Origin: DATKUC01 sp964577375
GTDB taxonomy: Bacteria; Spirochaetota; Spirochaetia; DSM-27196; DATKUC01
Length of the DNA stretch: 13,479 nt
Assembly (NCBI GenBank): GCA_964577375.1
Contig: CAZNYW010000087.1
Location: forward strand, 1-13,479
Direction: 5' to 3'
Shown here: one piece after another, positions 1 through 6,911 of the stretch
How positions within the stretch are numbered: position 1 is the first letter of the stretch
How the letters are laid out: the number at the start of each line of letters is the position of its first letter
Position numbers and translations under genes: made by a program
The notes under the pieces: model-generated
Seen by the model: only the letters and a program-made list of their open reading frames with translations
Told to the model about the DNA's origin: nothing
Databases searched by the model: none

Positions 1-2
1 CG

Positions 3-302
3 AAGATCACCGAAGCCGGCTGTACCGGCGCCCCCGACCTCGTTGTCGAGATCCTCTCGCCCTCGACCTCGCGCAAGGACATGGTGGTCAAGCGCGATCT
101 CTACGAGCGCCACGGTGTGCGCGAGTACTGGATCGTCGATCCGGGCAATCGGTACATCATGGTGTACGTTGTCGACGAGCGCGGGGCCTACCCGGAAGAG
201 CCGGCCCTCTATGCGATCGACGCGAACCCCGAACGACCGCTGCTCGAAAGCGCGGTGCTTTCAGGCTTCACGCTTGATCTGCGCGAACTGTTTGCCGGCT
301 GA
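3..302 (+). CDS. Uma2 family endonuclease-like protein, C-terminal part (5' end outside window)
   Basis: The reading frame is open from base 3 to a TGA at 300-302 and begins before the window, so only about 99 C-terminal residues are visible. The text GAPDLVVEILSPSTSRKD followed by Y-x-x-x-GVREYWIVDP is the hallmark of the Uma2 family (formerly DUF820), a PD-(D/E)XK nuclease fold. The Asp of the PD motif, the Glu of VVEIL and the Lys of MVVKRD match the expected active-site positions. A Leu-rich end (FTLDLRELFAG) is also typical. The family is often present in many copies in cyanobacteria and spirochaetes, and its cellular role is poorly known. It converges on the ABC transporter genes with about 60 bases between stops, and I see no convincing terminator there. 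Family assignment is firm; nuclease activity is inferred. Confidence 0.9.
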   Translation, partial: KITEAGCTGAPDLVVEILSPSTSRKDMVVKRDLYERHGVREYWIVDPGNRYIMVYVVDERGAYPEEPALYAIDANPERPLLESAVLSGFTLDLRELFAG

Positions 303-361
303 TCGCGAGCGTCGTCGTCAGGCACCATCTCACAGACGTCGGCGATTGCACGACGAACGGG

Positions 362-1315
362 TTACTTCACAATCAGATTGCGACCTGCTCTTTCGGAGTT
401 CAGGTAGACAGCCAAGATCGTGAACGCGCCGAACACTATCTGCTGCCAGTAGGGGTCCACGGCACCGGTGTTGAGCCCGTTCTGGATGATGATCACGAGC
501 AGCGCGCCGAGAAGCGTTCGGAGCACGCTTCCTCTTCCTCCGGTCAGCGGCGTTCCGCCGATCACGACCGCGGCAATCGCAAGAAGGGTCAGCGGCTGGC
601 CGACCGTCGGGAGACTGGTCTTCAGCTCGATCGAGTAAAACATGCCGGCCAGTGCGCTGCCTGCTCCGGAAAGCGCAAAAGCCCAGAACTTGGTCGAGTT
701 GACCTTCAGCCCGAACATCCGCGCCGCCCTCTCGCTCGCACCTACGGCGAAAAACGCTCTGCCAAGCGGCGTCCGCAGTTGCACGAAGTAATAGATTCCG
801 AACACGGCCAGTGCAACAATAAAAAGGATGGGAATCGGTCCGATCGAGAAGTTGGTCCACTTGAGACCCGCCCAGTACTCTATCGATATCGCCTGCGCCT
901 GGCCGCCGACCACGATGAGGGCTACGCTCTGCCACAGCGCCATCGCGGCGAGCGTGACGATGAAGGACGGAATCTTGAGCCAGGTGAAGAGCAGTCCATT
1001 GATACTTCCGGCGACGAATCCAAAACCGACAGCCAGCAGCAAGCTCCAGTTGCCGAGCACCGGAAACGTCATGCCGTAGAACACGCAGGCTGCTGAGACG
1101 ACGGCGCCCACCGACAGGTCTATCGAACCGGTGACGATGACGAACGTAGCGCCGAGCGACAGACAGAGAAGCGGCGCCGCAGCGGAGAAGATGTTGGCAA
1201 GACTTATGGGTCCGACAAAACGCGGATTGATTCCCGTAAACACTCCCACCAGCGCTATCAGCAGCAGCCAAGGGAGATTGTCGATGATTCTTCTGGCAGT
1301 TGACTTGTTCGTCAT
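362..1315 (-). CDS. Sugar ABC transporter permease (RbsC/AraH family), second permease of the operon
   Basis: A 317-residue, strongly hydrophobic inner-membrane protein of the BPD_transp_2 family (RbsC/XylH/AraH-like). The family signature GSIDLSVG is at residues 63-70, and the conserved GGTPLTGGRGS segment lies before the last membrane spans. Length and multiple hydrophobic stretches fit a normal full-length permease. The ATG at 1313-1315 is preceded by GAGGA about 8 bases upstream, supporting this start. It is the last gene of the operon, 21 bases after the ATPase stop. It differs clearly from the other permease of the operon (2872-3912), so the membrane channel is probably a heterodimer. 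Transported sugar cannot be read from the sequence; pentose or ketopentose is inferred from the neighbouring kinase and transketolase. Confidence 0.93.
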   Translation of the reverse strand: MTNKSTARRIIDNLPWLLLIALVGVFTGINPRFVGPISLANIFSAAAPLLCLSLGATFVIVTGSIDLSVGAVVSAACVFYGMTFPVLGNWSLLLAVGFGFVAGSINGLLFTWLKIPSFIVTLAAMALWQSVALIVVGGQAQAISIEYWAGLKWTNFSIGPIPILFIVALAVFGIYYFVQLRTPLGRAFFAVGASERAARMFGLKVNSTKFWAFALSGAGSALAGMFYSIELKTSLPTVGQPLTLLAIAAVVIGGTPLTGGRGSVLRTLLGALLVIIIQNGLNTGAVDPYWQQIVFGAFTILAVYLNSERAGRNLIVK

Positions 1316-1336
1316 ATTGCGGTCCTCAAAAACGCA

Positions 1337-2857
1337 TCACATCATGTAACGTACGATATCGAGTTGCGACGGCTTGTTGTCCGCAGGCGCGTCCATCTCC
1401 GCCACTACGACGCCATCCTTCATTACCAGCAGACGCGAGCTCAGACTTATTGTCTCATCGAGAGTGTCTCCGAGAAGGACGACCCCGTGACCCGTGGCAG
1501 TCATCTCTCTGACAAGCTCGTAGAGATCTTCCTTCGCGCCGACGTCGACTCCGCGGGTCGGATGATTCAGGATGACGACCTTGTTGTTGCCGGAAATCAC
1601 ACGTGCAAAAACCACCTTCTGTGCGTTCCCACCGCTCAGGGTGTCCACGCTCACCTGCGGGCCCGCGGCCTTGATGTTGAGCTTGCGAATCCAGTCCTGC
1701 GCGCGGGACGTTCGCTCTTTGACCGAAAGGACGCTGTGGGGCGCAATCGCCTTCATGCTCGACAGACTGATGTTCTCCGCAACGCTCAGCGACGCAATGA
1801 TGCCTTCGTCCCGCCGCTCCTTCGGAACGGAGAGTATCCCCTCTCTCAGTGCCTCCGCCGGGCTCGAAAACATCCGCTGTTTTCCGTCGAGAATTATCTC
1901 GCCGGAATCTGCGCGATCATCACCGCATAGAACGGAACAGACGGCCTCCTTCCCTGAGCCGACCACTCCGCATATGCCGACGACTTCACCCTTGCGCACC
2001 CGGAAACTGACCCCCTTGAATGAACCTTTGAGTCCCAGGTCCTTGACCTCGAGAATCACATCATCTTCCGGCTGCGTCTGGCTGTCGACCTTGAAGTATT
2101 CGCCGCTGGTTCCTCGCCCGACCATCTTCTCGTACAGCAGTTGCTCGTTGGCATCCTTCTTATCCACCAGTGCGGTCTGTCGTCCATCCTTGAAGACATA
2201 GATCCGGTCTGAAATCTCGATGACTTCGCTCAAACGGTGAGAGACGAATATGATCGAGTTTCCCTGGTCGGTGATGACCTTCATTGCGTGAAAGAGCCTG
2301 CGGATCTCCTCGTCGTTGAGAACGGATGTCGGTTCATCCAGAAGGATCAGACATCCCTCTTTCTTGTCCTTGACTATGTTGAGGACCTTGGCTATCTCCA
2401 CCATCTGCCTGGTCGCAAAGTCGAGCTCGAGCACCTTCTGGCTGGGAGCGATATCGGAAATGCCCAGCGACGCGAGTGCGGCGGCGGCGGCGGCATTCAT
2501 CTTTCGCCAGTCCACAACGAGGAACGTTCGAAACTCGTTTTCCCTGCCGAGGTAGATGTTCTGTGCTACGGTGAGGTTCTTCATCAGGGACTGTTCCTGA
2601 AAGACCATTCCGATGCCCATCTGGTTGGCATCGAGGAGGTTCCTGCCTTTGAACTCCCTGCCGTGCAGCTCGAGCCTGCCTGTGGTCGGCTGTTCGACAC
2701 AGGATATGATGCGAAGCACCGTCGACTTGCCTGCGCCGTTCTCGCCCACAAGCCCAACGATTTCCCCCCGTCGGACTTCCAGATTTATGCCCTGTAGCGC
2801 GACTGTGCCGGGATACTCTTTTCCAACTTCAATGACCCTGAATAGCACGTCTTCCAC
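1337..2857 (-). CDS. Two-domain sugar ABC transporter ATP-binding protein (RbsA/XylG/MglA-like) with one degenerate ATP site
   Basis: This 506-residue cytoplasmic ATPase energises the sugar importer and has two fused nucleotide-binding domains, the usual RbsA-like length. The N-terminal domain has an intact Walker A (GENGAGKST, residues 38-46), Q-loop Q87, Walker B LLDEP (D174, E175) and H207. The C-terminal domain has signature LSGGNAQK (407-414). Its Walker A reads GVVGSGKE (297-304) and its Walker B reads LNHP, with Asn431-His432 in place of Asp-Glu. The N-terminal signature is also altered (LDFAT instead of LS-x-G/A-Q). I place the start at GTG 2855-2857, which begins family-like sequence 14 bases after the upstream permease stop. 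The same frame stays open upstream to 3169, but that part overlaps the permease and is Arg/His-rich shadow sequence. Translational coupling to the permease is likely. Confidence 0.93.
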   Translation of the reverse strand: MEDVLFRVIEVGKEYPGTVALQGINLEVRRGEIVGLVGENGAGKSTVLRIISCVEQPTTGRLELHGREFKGRNLLDANQMGIGMVFQEQSLMKNLTVAQNIYLGRENEFRTFLVVDWRKMNAAAAAALASLGISDIAPSQKVLELDFATRQMVEIAKVLNIVKDKKEGCLILLDEPTSVLNDEEIRRLFHAMKVITDQGNSIIFVSHRLSEVIEISDRIYVFKDGRQTALVDKKDANEQLLYEKMVGRGTSGEYFKVDSQTQPEDDVILEVKDLGLKGSFKGVSFRVRKGEVVGICGVVGSGKEAVCSVLCGDDRADSGEIILDGKQRMFSSPAEALREGILSVPKERRDEGIIASLSVAENISLSSMKAIAPHSVLSVKERTSRAQDWIRKLNIKAAGPQVSVDTLSGGNAQKVVFARVISGNNKVVILNHPTRGVDVGAKEDLYELVREMTATGHGVVLLGDTLDETISLSSRLLVMKDGVVVAEMDAPADNKPSQLDIVRYMM

Positions 2858-2871
2858 GTTCGGCCCCCCGC

Positions 2872-3912
2872 CTACTTGAAGATCCGCTTTCTGCCCCGTG
2901 CAACTGTGAGGGCAACGGCAGCAACGACGATGATGCCCTGAACGGCTGGTTGAACATACGGGTTTACGCCGAGGAGAATCATGCTGTCTTGAATTATCAC
3001 GACGATGACCACGCCGACGAGCGACTGCACCACGCCGCCGCTGCCCCCGACAAGGGATGTCCCGCCGACCACTACCGCCGTAATCGTCGAGAACAGGAAC
3101 CCGTTGGCGATTATCACCTCGCCAATGTTCAACTTGATCACACCGAAGACTCCGGCAATGCTCGCACACAGAGCAGACCAGGCAAAAACGATGATCTTGA
3201 TCCGGTCGACGTTGACACCGCTCGCCCTGACCATGTTCTCGTTTTCGCCGATTGCAAAAATATGTCGTCCAAATGCCGTGTACCGTTCAATTATCAGTGC
3301 GATGAAAAAGACCACAAGGGCGAACCACATCAATAGCGGGACACCGAGGAAGGTCCCGGCGGCGGCGCGGGCGAACATCTGGTCTTTGACAGAGGCTGGG
3401 ATACCCCGGTAGCTGAGTATTCCGAGTCCGGTGAGGACACTTCCCATGCCGAAGGTCACCATGAACGACGGTATCTTCAGTTTGGTATGGAGAGCCCCGG
3501 AGAGGAGTCCGAAGGAGGTACCGGCGGCTAACGCGATCAGGATACCGACTACTCCAAGGTCCATCGAGTTCTTGGTGTTCAGCACAAGGAGTGCGACGAT
3601 GGAACCGCTGAAGCCCATCACCCCCTCGAGCGAAAGGTCGATGCTCCCCAGGACGAGTACAAAGGTCAGTCCCATTGCAAGGACGAGCGGCGTGGCCACC
3701 TGCGTAAGAACGCTCACCAGGTTGACCAGCCCGAAGAACCCCGGAACAAGGATCGACATAACGACAATCAGCGCGATCATGACGAGAAGCGGACCGAGCT
3801 GCGTCATCCTTTTCTTCGCGCGTTCAGACGCATTTCTTTCGGCGAACTCGGCGATTACGGCCCGTGAAGCGATCTCGCTCTCTCGGCTCGGGTTGTCTTC
3901 GGTTTTAGCCAT
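2872..3912 (-). CDS. Sugar ABC transporter permease (RbsC family), first permease of the operon
   Basis: A 346-residue multi-span inner-membrane permease of the BPD_transp_2 family. The signature GSIDLSLEG is at residues 89-97, and GGTSLVGGSGG precedes the C-terminal membrane segments. About 40 hydrophilic, charged residues precede the first membrane span, longer than in the partner permease. The ATG at 3910-3912 has GGGAG a few bases upstream. It is separated from the binding-protein gene by 117 bases containing a strong stem-loop, but is only 14 bases from the ATPase start. This layout suggests the permease and ATPase are made in smaller amounts than the binding protein. Family assignment is firm; substrate unknown. 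Confidence 0.93.
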   Translation of the reverse strand: MAKTEDNPSRESEIASRAVIAEFAERNASERAKKRMTQLGPLLVMIALIVVMSILVPGFFGLVNLVSVLTQVATPLVLAMGLTFVLVLGSIDLSLEGVMGFSGSIVALLVLNTKNSMDLGVVGILIALAAGTSFGLLSGALHTKLKIPSFMVTFGMGSVLTGLGILSYRGIPASVKDQMFARAAAGTFLGVPLLMWFALVVFFIALIIERYTAFGRHIFAIGENENMVRASGVNVDRIKIIVFAWSALCASIAGVFGVIKLNIGEVIIANGFLFSTITAVVVGGTSLVGGSGGVVQSLVGVVIVVIIQDSMILLGVNPYVQPAVQGIIVVAAVALTVARGRKRIFK

Positions 3913-3971
3913 TGCTCCCTGCTCCGGAATGTCGTCTGAATCTCTGGTCGGTAAACAGTATAGACAAATCC

Positions 3972-4008
3972 GGGAGGCGAGACCATCGTCGAACCGGTCT
4001 CACCTCCC
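3972..4008 (-). promoter_or_regulatory. Intercistronic stem-loop between binding-protein and permease genes
   Basis: Two 13-base arms, 3972-3984 and 3996-4008, are inverted copies with a single mismatch and an 11-base loop. On the coding (-) strand the hairpin follows the binding-protein stop by about 20 bases. It is not followed by a clear run of T, so it is not a textbook terminator. In many binding-protein operons such a hairpin protects the 3' end of the binding-protein message or partly stops transcription, giving excess binding protein over permease. That role is inferred here. Confidence 0.7.
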
Positions 4009-4029
4009 ATTGCAATTCGCCGGCTGCTG

Positions 4030-5124
4030 CTACTTGGTCGCCAGCTCGTAGGGACTCTGAATCGCGAACTTCAGATCATTGAAGTTGTACTTAGGCTTGC
4101 CCTTGATGAAGTTTGTTTCCCACTGGTCGACATTGGACTTGTCCACGAACAGCGAGTTGGTGTTGAACAGACGCATGTCCTTGGGCTCCGTCATTGTGTC
4201 TATCTTGCCAATGTATGCGTCGTAGGCAAATGCCGTCATGTATCCGCCCTGAAGGTAGCCGTTGTTCACTTCCGTCGCGACCACGTCGCCGTCGCGGATT
4301 GCCTGTGCCATGGCAGGGACGCCGTCCGTGCCGGTGACTCCCACCTTGCCGTTGAGACCTTTGGCCTTGAGCGCCTGTACAGCTGCGAGCGCCATGTCGT
4401 CATTCGCGGCCCAGATGCCGTCGACGTCAGGGTACTTTGCAAGCCACGTCTGGGTGATGCTCAGCGCCTGCTGCGGGTCCCAGTTTCCGACCTGTGCATC
4501 AAGAAGTTTCACACCGGGATACTCCTTGAGCGCCTTCTGCAGGCCCTGGAACCGATGAACGCCGGCGTCGTCGCTCAATGGTCCCTGAAGCGCCAGTACC
4601 GTCCCTTGGCCCGGAGTCTTGAACGACTTGAACAATGCTACGGCGGTTCTGTAACCCTCGTTCACCCCGTCTACGCTCGAAAACGCCGCATAGTACTTGT
4701 ACTTGGTCGGGTCAAACCCCGGCGGGATATGCCAGGTGCTCGAAAAGTAAACATGCGATTTCTCGAGAAATTCTGCGATCGGGGGTATGTTTGCTCCACC
4801 GCAGGGGTCAATGTACAGGATGCAGTCCGTCCCGTTGGCAGCCACAAAGTTCTTGATATTCTGAAGCTCTTTGTTCGGATCCCCATCCGAGATGAGAGCC
4901 TGAACGGTAGCGGTCCCCTCCGGAAGCGAGGCAGCGAAGAGCTTCGCGCCTTCGAGCTCCTGGTTCCAGTAGGCGTTGGCGATTCCGTGAATGTCCACAC
5001 CAATTGTGACCTTCTTGAGCTGTCCGGGCTTTGAGCTTTCCTTCTGTCCGTTGGCATATGCCATTGAGGAAACGAGTACCAATGAAGACAACAGTAACAA
5101 TAGCCGAAAACGACCTAAAGACAT
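4030..5124 (-). CDS. Periplasmic sugar-binding protein of the ABC importer (RbsB/XylF type)
   Basis: A 364-residue solute-binding protein of the Peripla_BP_4 family that captures sugar outside the inner membrane and delivers it to the two permeases. Residues 1-24 form a signal peptide: a short basic start, a Leu/Val/Ser-rich core, and AYA before NGQKES. There is no Cys near the cleavage site, so it is probably a soluble secreted protein and not a lipoprotein. The early strand VTIGVDIHGIANAYW, the GIWAANDDMALAAVQAL segment and the TGTDGVPAMAQAIRDG segment are the usual landmarks of the two-lobe fold. The ATG at 5122-5124 has a near-perfect AAGGAGG at 5130-5136, implying high expression. It is first in the operon. 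The NGQKES start resembles spirochaetal binding proteins. Sugar specificity is not visible. Confidence 0.94.
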   Translation of the reverse strand: MSLGRFRLLLLLSSLVLVSSMAYANGQKESSKPGQLKKVTIGVDIHGIANAYWNQELEGAKLFAASLPEGTATVQALISDGDPNKELQNIKNFVAANGTDCILYIDPCGGANIPPIAEFLEKSHVYFSSTWHIPPGFDPTKYKYYAAFSSVDGVNEGYRTAVALFKSFKTPGQGTVLALQGPLSDDAGVHRFQGLQKALKEYPGVKLLDAQVGNWDPQQALSITQTWLAKYPDVDGIWAANDDMALAAVQALKAKGLNGKVGVTGTDGVPAMAQAIRDGDVVATEVNNGYLQGGYMTAFAYDAYIGKIDTMTEPKDMRLFNTNSLFVDKSNVDQWETNFIKGKPKYNFNDLKFAIQSPYELATK

Positions 5125-5177
5125 TCGAACCTCCTTGATATCGGGTTCTCCTTGCGTCAGCGGCGGCCGACACGAAA

Positions 5178-5199
5178 ACTGAACGTTGTCGAGTTCAGT
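5178..5199. promoter_or_regulatory. Inverted repeat in the binding-protein leader, candidate operator or hairpin
   Basis: ACTGAAC at 5178-5184 and GTTCAGT at 5193-5199 are perfect 7-base inverted copies with an 8-base spacer. They lie about 55-75 bases upstream of the binding-protein start codon. This could be a DNA-binding site or an RNA hairpin in the leader. No other copy was noticed in the window, so the assignment is uncertain. Confidence 0.4.
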
Positions 5200-5378
5200 A
5201 GATGATCCGGTATTTCACCCGTTACGGAAACCACCCCTACAGGGGGGCACCTGATCGCCGCCCGTCCTACTACCATGCCGAAGCATCTATGCTCTCCCTT
5301 TCCGCCCTCCTTTCGGGCAATGCACCGATCAGACGTAGAGCACAACTCTGCTTGCCCGCTCTCTTCCTTCGCCTCTTC

Positions 5379-5408
5379 ATTGTCGACCCACTCTCTTAGA
5401 TTTGTCAA
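5379..5408 (-). promoter_or_regulatory. Candidate sigma-70 promoter for the importer operon
   Basis: On the - strand a perfect TTGACA -35 box (5403-5408) is followed, 18 bases on, by GACAAT (5379-5384), four of six matches to the -10 consensus. Transcription would start near 5371, giving a leader of about 250 bases before the binding-protein gene. The -35 is strong and the -10 is weak, as expected for a regulated promoter. Not experimentally shown. Confidence 0.45.
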
Positions 5409-5440
5409 TACCAATTTTTCGAAATTACTAAACCTTATGC

Positions 5441-5468
5441 TTGCAATTGGCTCGAAATGGAATATACT
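5441..5468 (+). promoter_or_regulatory. Candidate sigma-70 promoter for the regulator gene
   Basis: TTGCAA (5441-5446) and TATACT (5463-5468) are separated by 16 bases in the AT-rich centre of the divergent region. Predicted start is about 5474-5476, leaving roughly 150 bases before the regulator ATG. A second possible -35 (TTGACA, 5557-5562) lies closer to the gene but has only a poor -10 match (CGAAAT, 5580-5585). Confidence 0.5.
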
Positions 5469-5479
5469 GGTACTTACCA
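5468..5479. promoter_or_regulatory. Candidate GntR-type operator at the regulator transcription start
   Basis: TGGTA-CT-TACCA is a perfect 5+2+5 inverted repeat. It touches the last base of the -10 box and covers the predicted +1 of the regulator promoter, the classic place for autorepression. The GTA...TAC core fits the general GT-N-AC pattern of GntR family operators. The link to this regulator is inference from position and family. Confidence 0.45.
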
Positions 5480-5497
5480 TTTATCCGCTCCTGGGGG

Positions 5498-5515
5498 CAA
5501 TAGTGATCAATAGTG
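5498..5515. repeat. Tandem direct repeat of CAATAGTG, 10-base period
   Basis: CAATAGTG occurs at 5498-5505 and again at 5508-5515. The copies start 10 bases apart, about one helical turn, just downstream of the candidate regulator promoter. Same-face spacing would suit a protein binding as a side-by-side dimer, but chance cannot be excluded. Confidence 0.35.
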
Positions 5516-5621
5516 GGGGACAGGCCGGTAGCTGTACATTCGCCCGATCAAACCGCTTGACACTCGTGCTTTGGTCAGACGAAATGAGGGACAAGGCGCC
5601 AGCCCGCCGGTTTGCAGCACA

Positions 5622-6701
5622 ATGAACTACCAGGAAATCTTCTCCGAGCTTCAGAACCAACTTCTCACCGGCAGATGGAAAGCGGGCCAGCGGCTCCCAT
5701 CGGAGCGCGAGCTTTCCGAATACTACGGCGTGTCCAGGCCCACAGTCAGCCGAGCACTGAACCGGCTCAGAGATGCGGGCATGCTTCGTCGCCTGACCGG
5801 CGCGGGGACGTTTGTCCTGGGCGAGGATTCAAGCATAGGAGCCAAACACCAGACGTTCGGTCTCATGGTTCCTGGTTTGGGCCGCGGTGAGATATTCGAA
5901 CCAATTTGTGCCCGAATCGCGGAGAAGTCTCGCCAGTACGATTTCACCCTCATCTGGGGCGGAATTCCGACAGACGATGAGATTGATCACGAAGAGCATC
6001 TGCTCGCCGCGGCGGAACGTCTTGTCGACAGTGCCGTGAAGGGGGTTTTTTTCCAGCCGTTGGAGCGAGAACCCCAGGCATTGAAGAAGAATCTCAAAGT
6101 CGTCGACATATTCGAGCGGGCCAGGATCCCTATTACGCTGCTGGATAGCGACTACCTTTCGTTCCCGGACCGAAGCGGTCATGACCTTGTGGGTATCGAC
6201 AACGTTGAAGCAGCGTATGTTCTGACAAATCACTTTCTTGGACTTGGACGGCAACGGGTGGACTTTGTATGGCCGCCCAATGCGGCCGGAACCTGCCTCC
6301 GTCGCCGAATCGGTTTTCAACACGCGCTCGCCCGCGCGGGAATAGATTTTCGCCCGGAGTTTGAACACGAAGGGGACCCGCAGTCAACCGATTTCGCGCA
6401 AACGCTGTTCAAGGACGGGGGACGGGACATCGTATGTCTCAACGACGAGACTGCGGTATTTCTGATGCGCACGTTCGAGAAACTCGGTCTGCAGAGTCCG
6501 CACGACATACGCATTGCCGGATTCGACGACCTCAAGTTTGCCCGACTCGCTCCTGTTCCGCTTACCACCATGAAGCAACCATGCCAGGCACTCGGCGACA
6601 TCGCGCTTCGAACCATGATTGATCGCGTCAACGATCCGTGGCTTCCTCCACGAACAGTAACTGCGAGAGCGACTCTGTGCGTTCGCGAGTCGACAGGTTA
6701 G
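5622..6701 (+). CDS. Sugar-responsive transcriptional regulator, GntR DNA-binding domain plus LacI-type sensor domain (AraR-like)
   Basis: A 359-residue regulator. Residues 1-66 form a GntR winged helix-turn-helix, with RLPSERELSEYYGVSRPTVSRAL and the wing GAGTFV. Residues from about 78 onward resemble the periplasmic-binding-like sensor of LacI/GalR proteins, including the FDDLKFARLAPVPLTTMKQP segment near the C-terminus. This is the domain order of Bacillus AraR. It very likely represses the divergent importer operon and itself, and releases DNA on binding a sugar or sugar phosphate. I chose ATG 5622 because the GntR domain starts there at the expected distance. A TTG at 5571 would add 17 residues with no family match. 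No good Shine-Dalgarno precedes 5622, so translation is probably weak, which is common for repressors. Confidence 0.9.
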   Translation: MNYQEIFSELQNQLLTGRWKAGQRLPSERELSEYYGVSRPTVSRALNRLRDAGMLRRLTGAGTFVLGEDSSIGAKHQTFGLMVPGLGRGEIFEPICARIAEKSRQYDFTLIWGGIPTDDEIDHEEHLLAAAERLVDSAVKGVFFQPLEREPQALKKNLKVVDIFERARIPITLLDSDYLSFPDRSGHDLVGIDNVEAAYVLTNHFLGLGRQRVDFVWPPNAAGTCLRRRIGFQHALARAGIDFRPEFEHEGDPQSTDFAQTLFKDGGRDIVCLNDETAVFLMRTFEKLGLQSPHDIRIAGFDDLKFARLAPVPLTTMKQPCQALGDIALRTMIDRVNDPWLPPRTVTARATLCVRESTG

Positions 6702-6911
6702 AGGCGAAACCGGTACAGGTCACCGTCGCCTGCTCCTGGTCGAAGGCAGGTCACGCACCTTGCCGCGTCTGCCTGCCAAAGTCCTGGTTGTGAAGGGGTT
6801 CAGAGTTCCCAAATGACATTGGTTTGTGCTTGCGTGACGAAAAGACAGTAACTCAGAATCAACCGGATCTGTAGCTCGCCAAAGCTGCAGATCAACACCA
6901 GGAGGCCCACT
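6702..6911 (+). other. Intergenic region between regulator and transketolase
   Basis: The 210 bases hold no gene. Right after the regulator stop, AGGCGA (6702-6707) and TCGCCT (6726-6731) form a loose inverted pair. GGCAGG (6745-6750) and CCTGCC (6772-6777) form another. Neither is followed by a T run. CAGGTCAC occurs directly repeated at 6716-6723 and 6747-6754, 31 bases apart (about three helical turns). No convincing promoter was found, so transketolase may be read from the regulator promoter or from an unrecognised one. AGGAGG at 6900-6905 is the transketolase ribosome-binding site. Confidence 0.5.

Larger units (their letters stand above)
5125..5621. other. Divergent control region between importer operon and regulator
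   Basis: About 500 bases without a credible gene. The centre (roughly 5400-5490) is clearly more AT-rich than its surroundings and holds candidate promoters for both directions, listed separately. Going toward the binding-protein gene, the leader would be about 250 bases. It contains a CCCCT/AGGGG hairpin at 5234-5245 with only two bases between the arms, a small ATGC/GCAT hairpin at 5275-5286 whose - strand loop is TTCG, and an inverted repeat at 5178-5199. A - strand frame open across 5157-5480 covers the promoters, lacks recognisable domains, and is not called. Confidence 0.7.

Noticed and set aside
2476..2500. GGC-type trinucleotide run.
   Set aside because: It encodes an alanine stretch in a helix of the ATPase and is ordinary for a GC-rich gene.
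2858..3169. Upstream extension of the ATPase reading frame to 3169 (adds 104 residues).
   Set aside because: It overlaps the permease gene, is Arg/His/Cys-rich with no family match, and the GTG at 2857 begins the conserved domain.
5157..5480. 107-codon frame on the - strand in the divergent control region.
   Set aside because: It lies across the candidate promoters, has no recognisable domain, and its product is unlike any known family to me.
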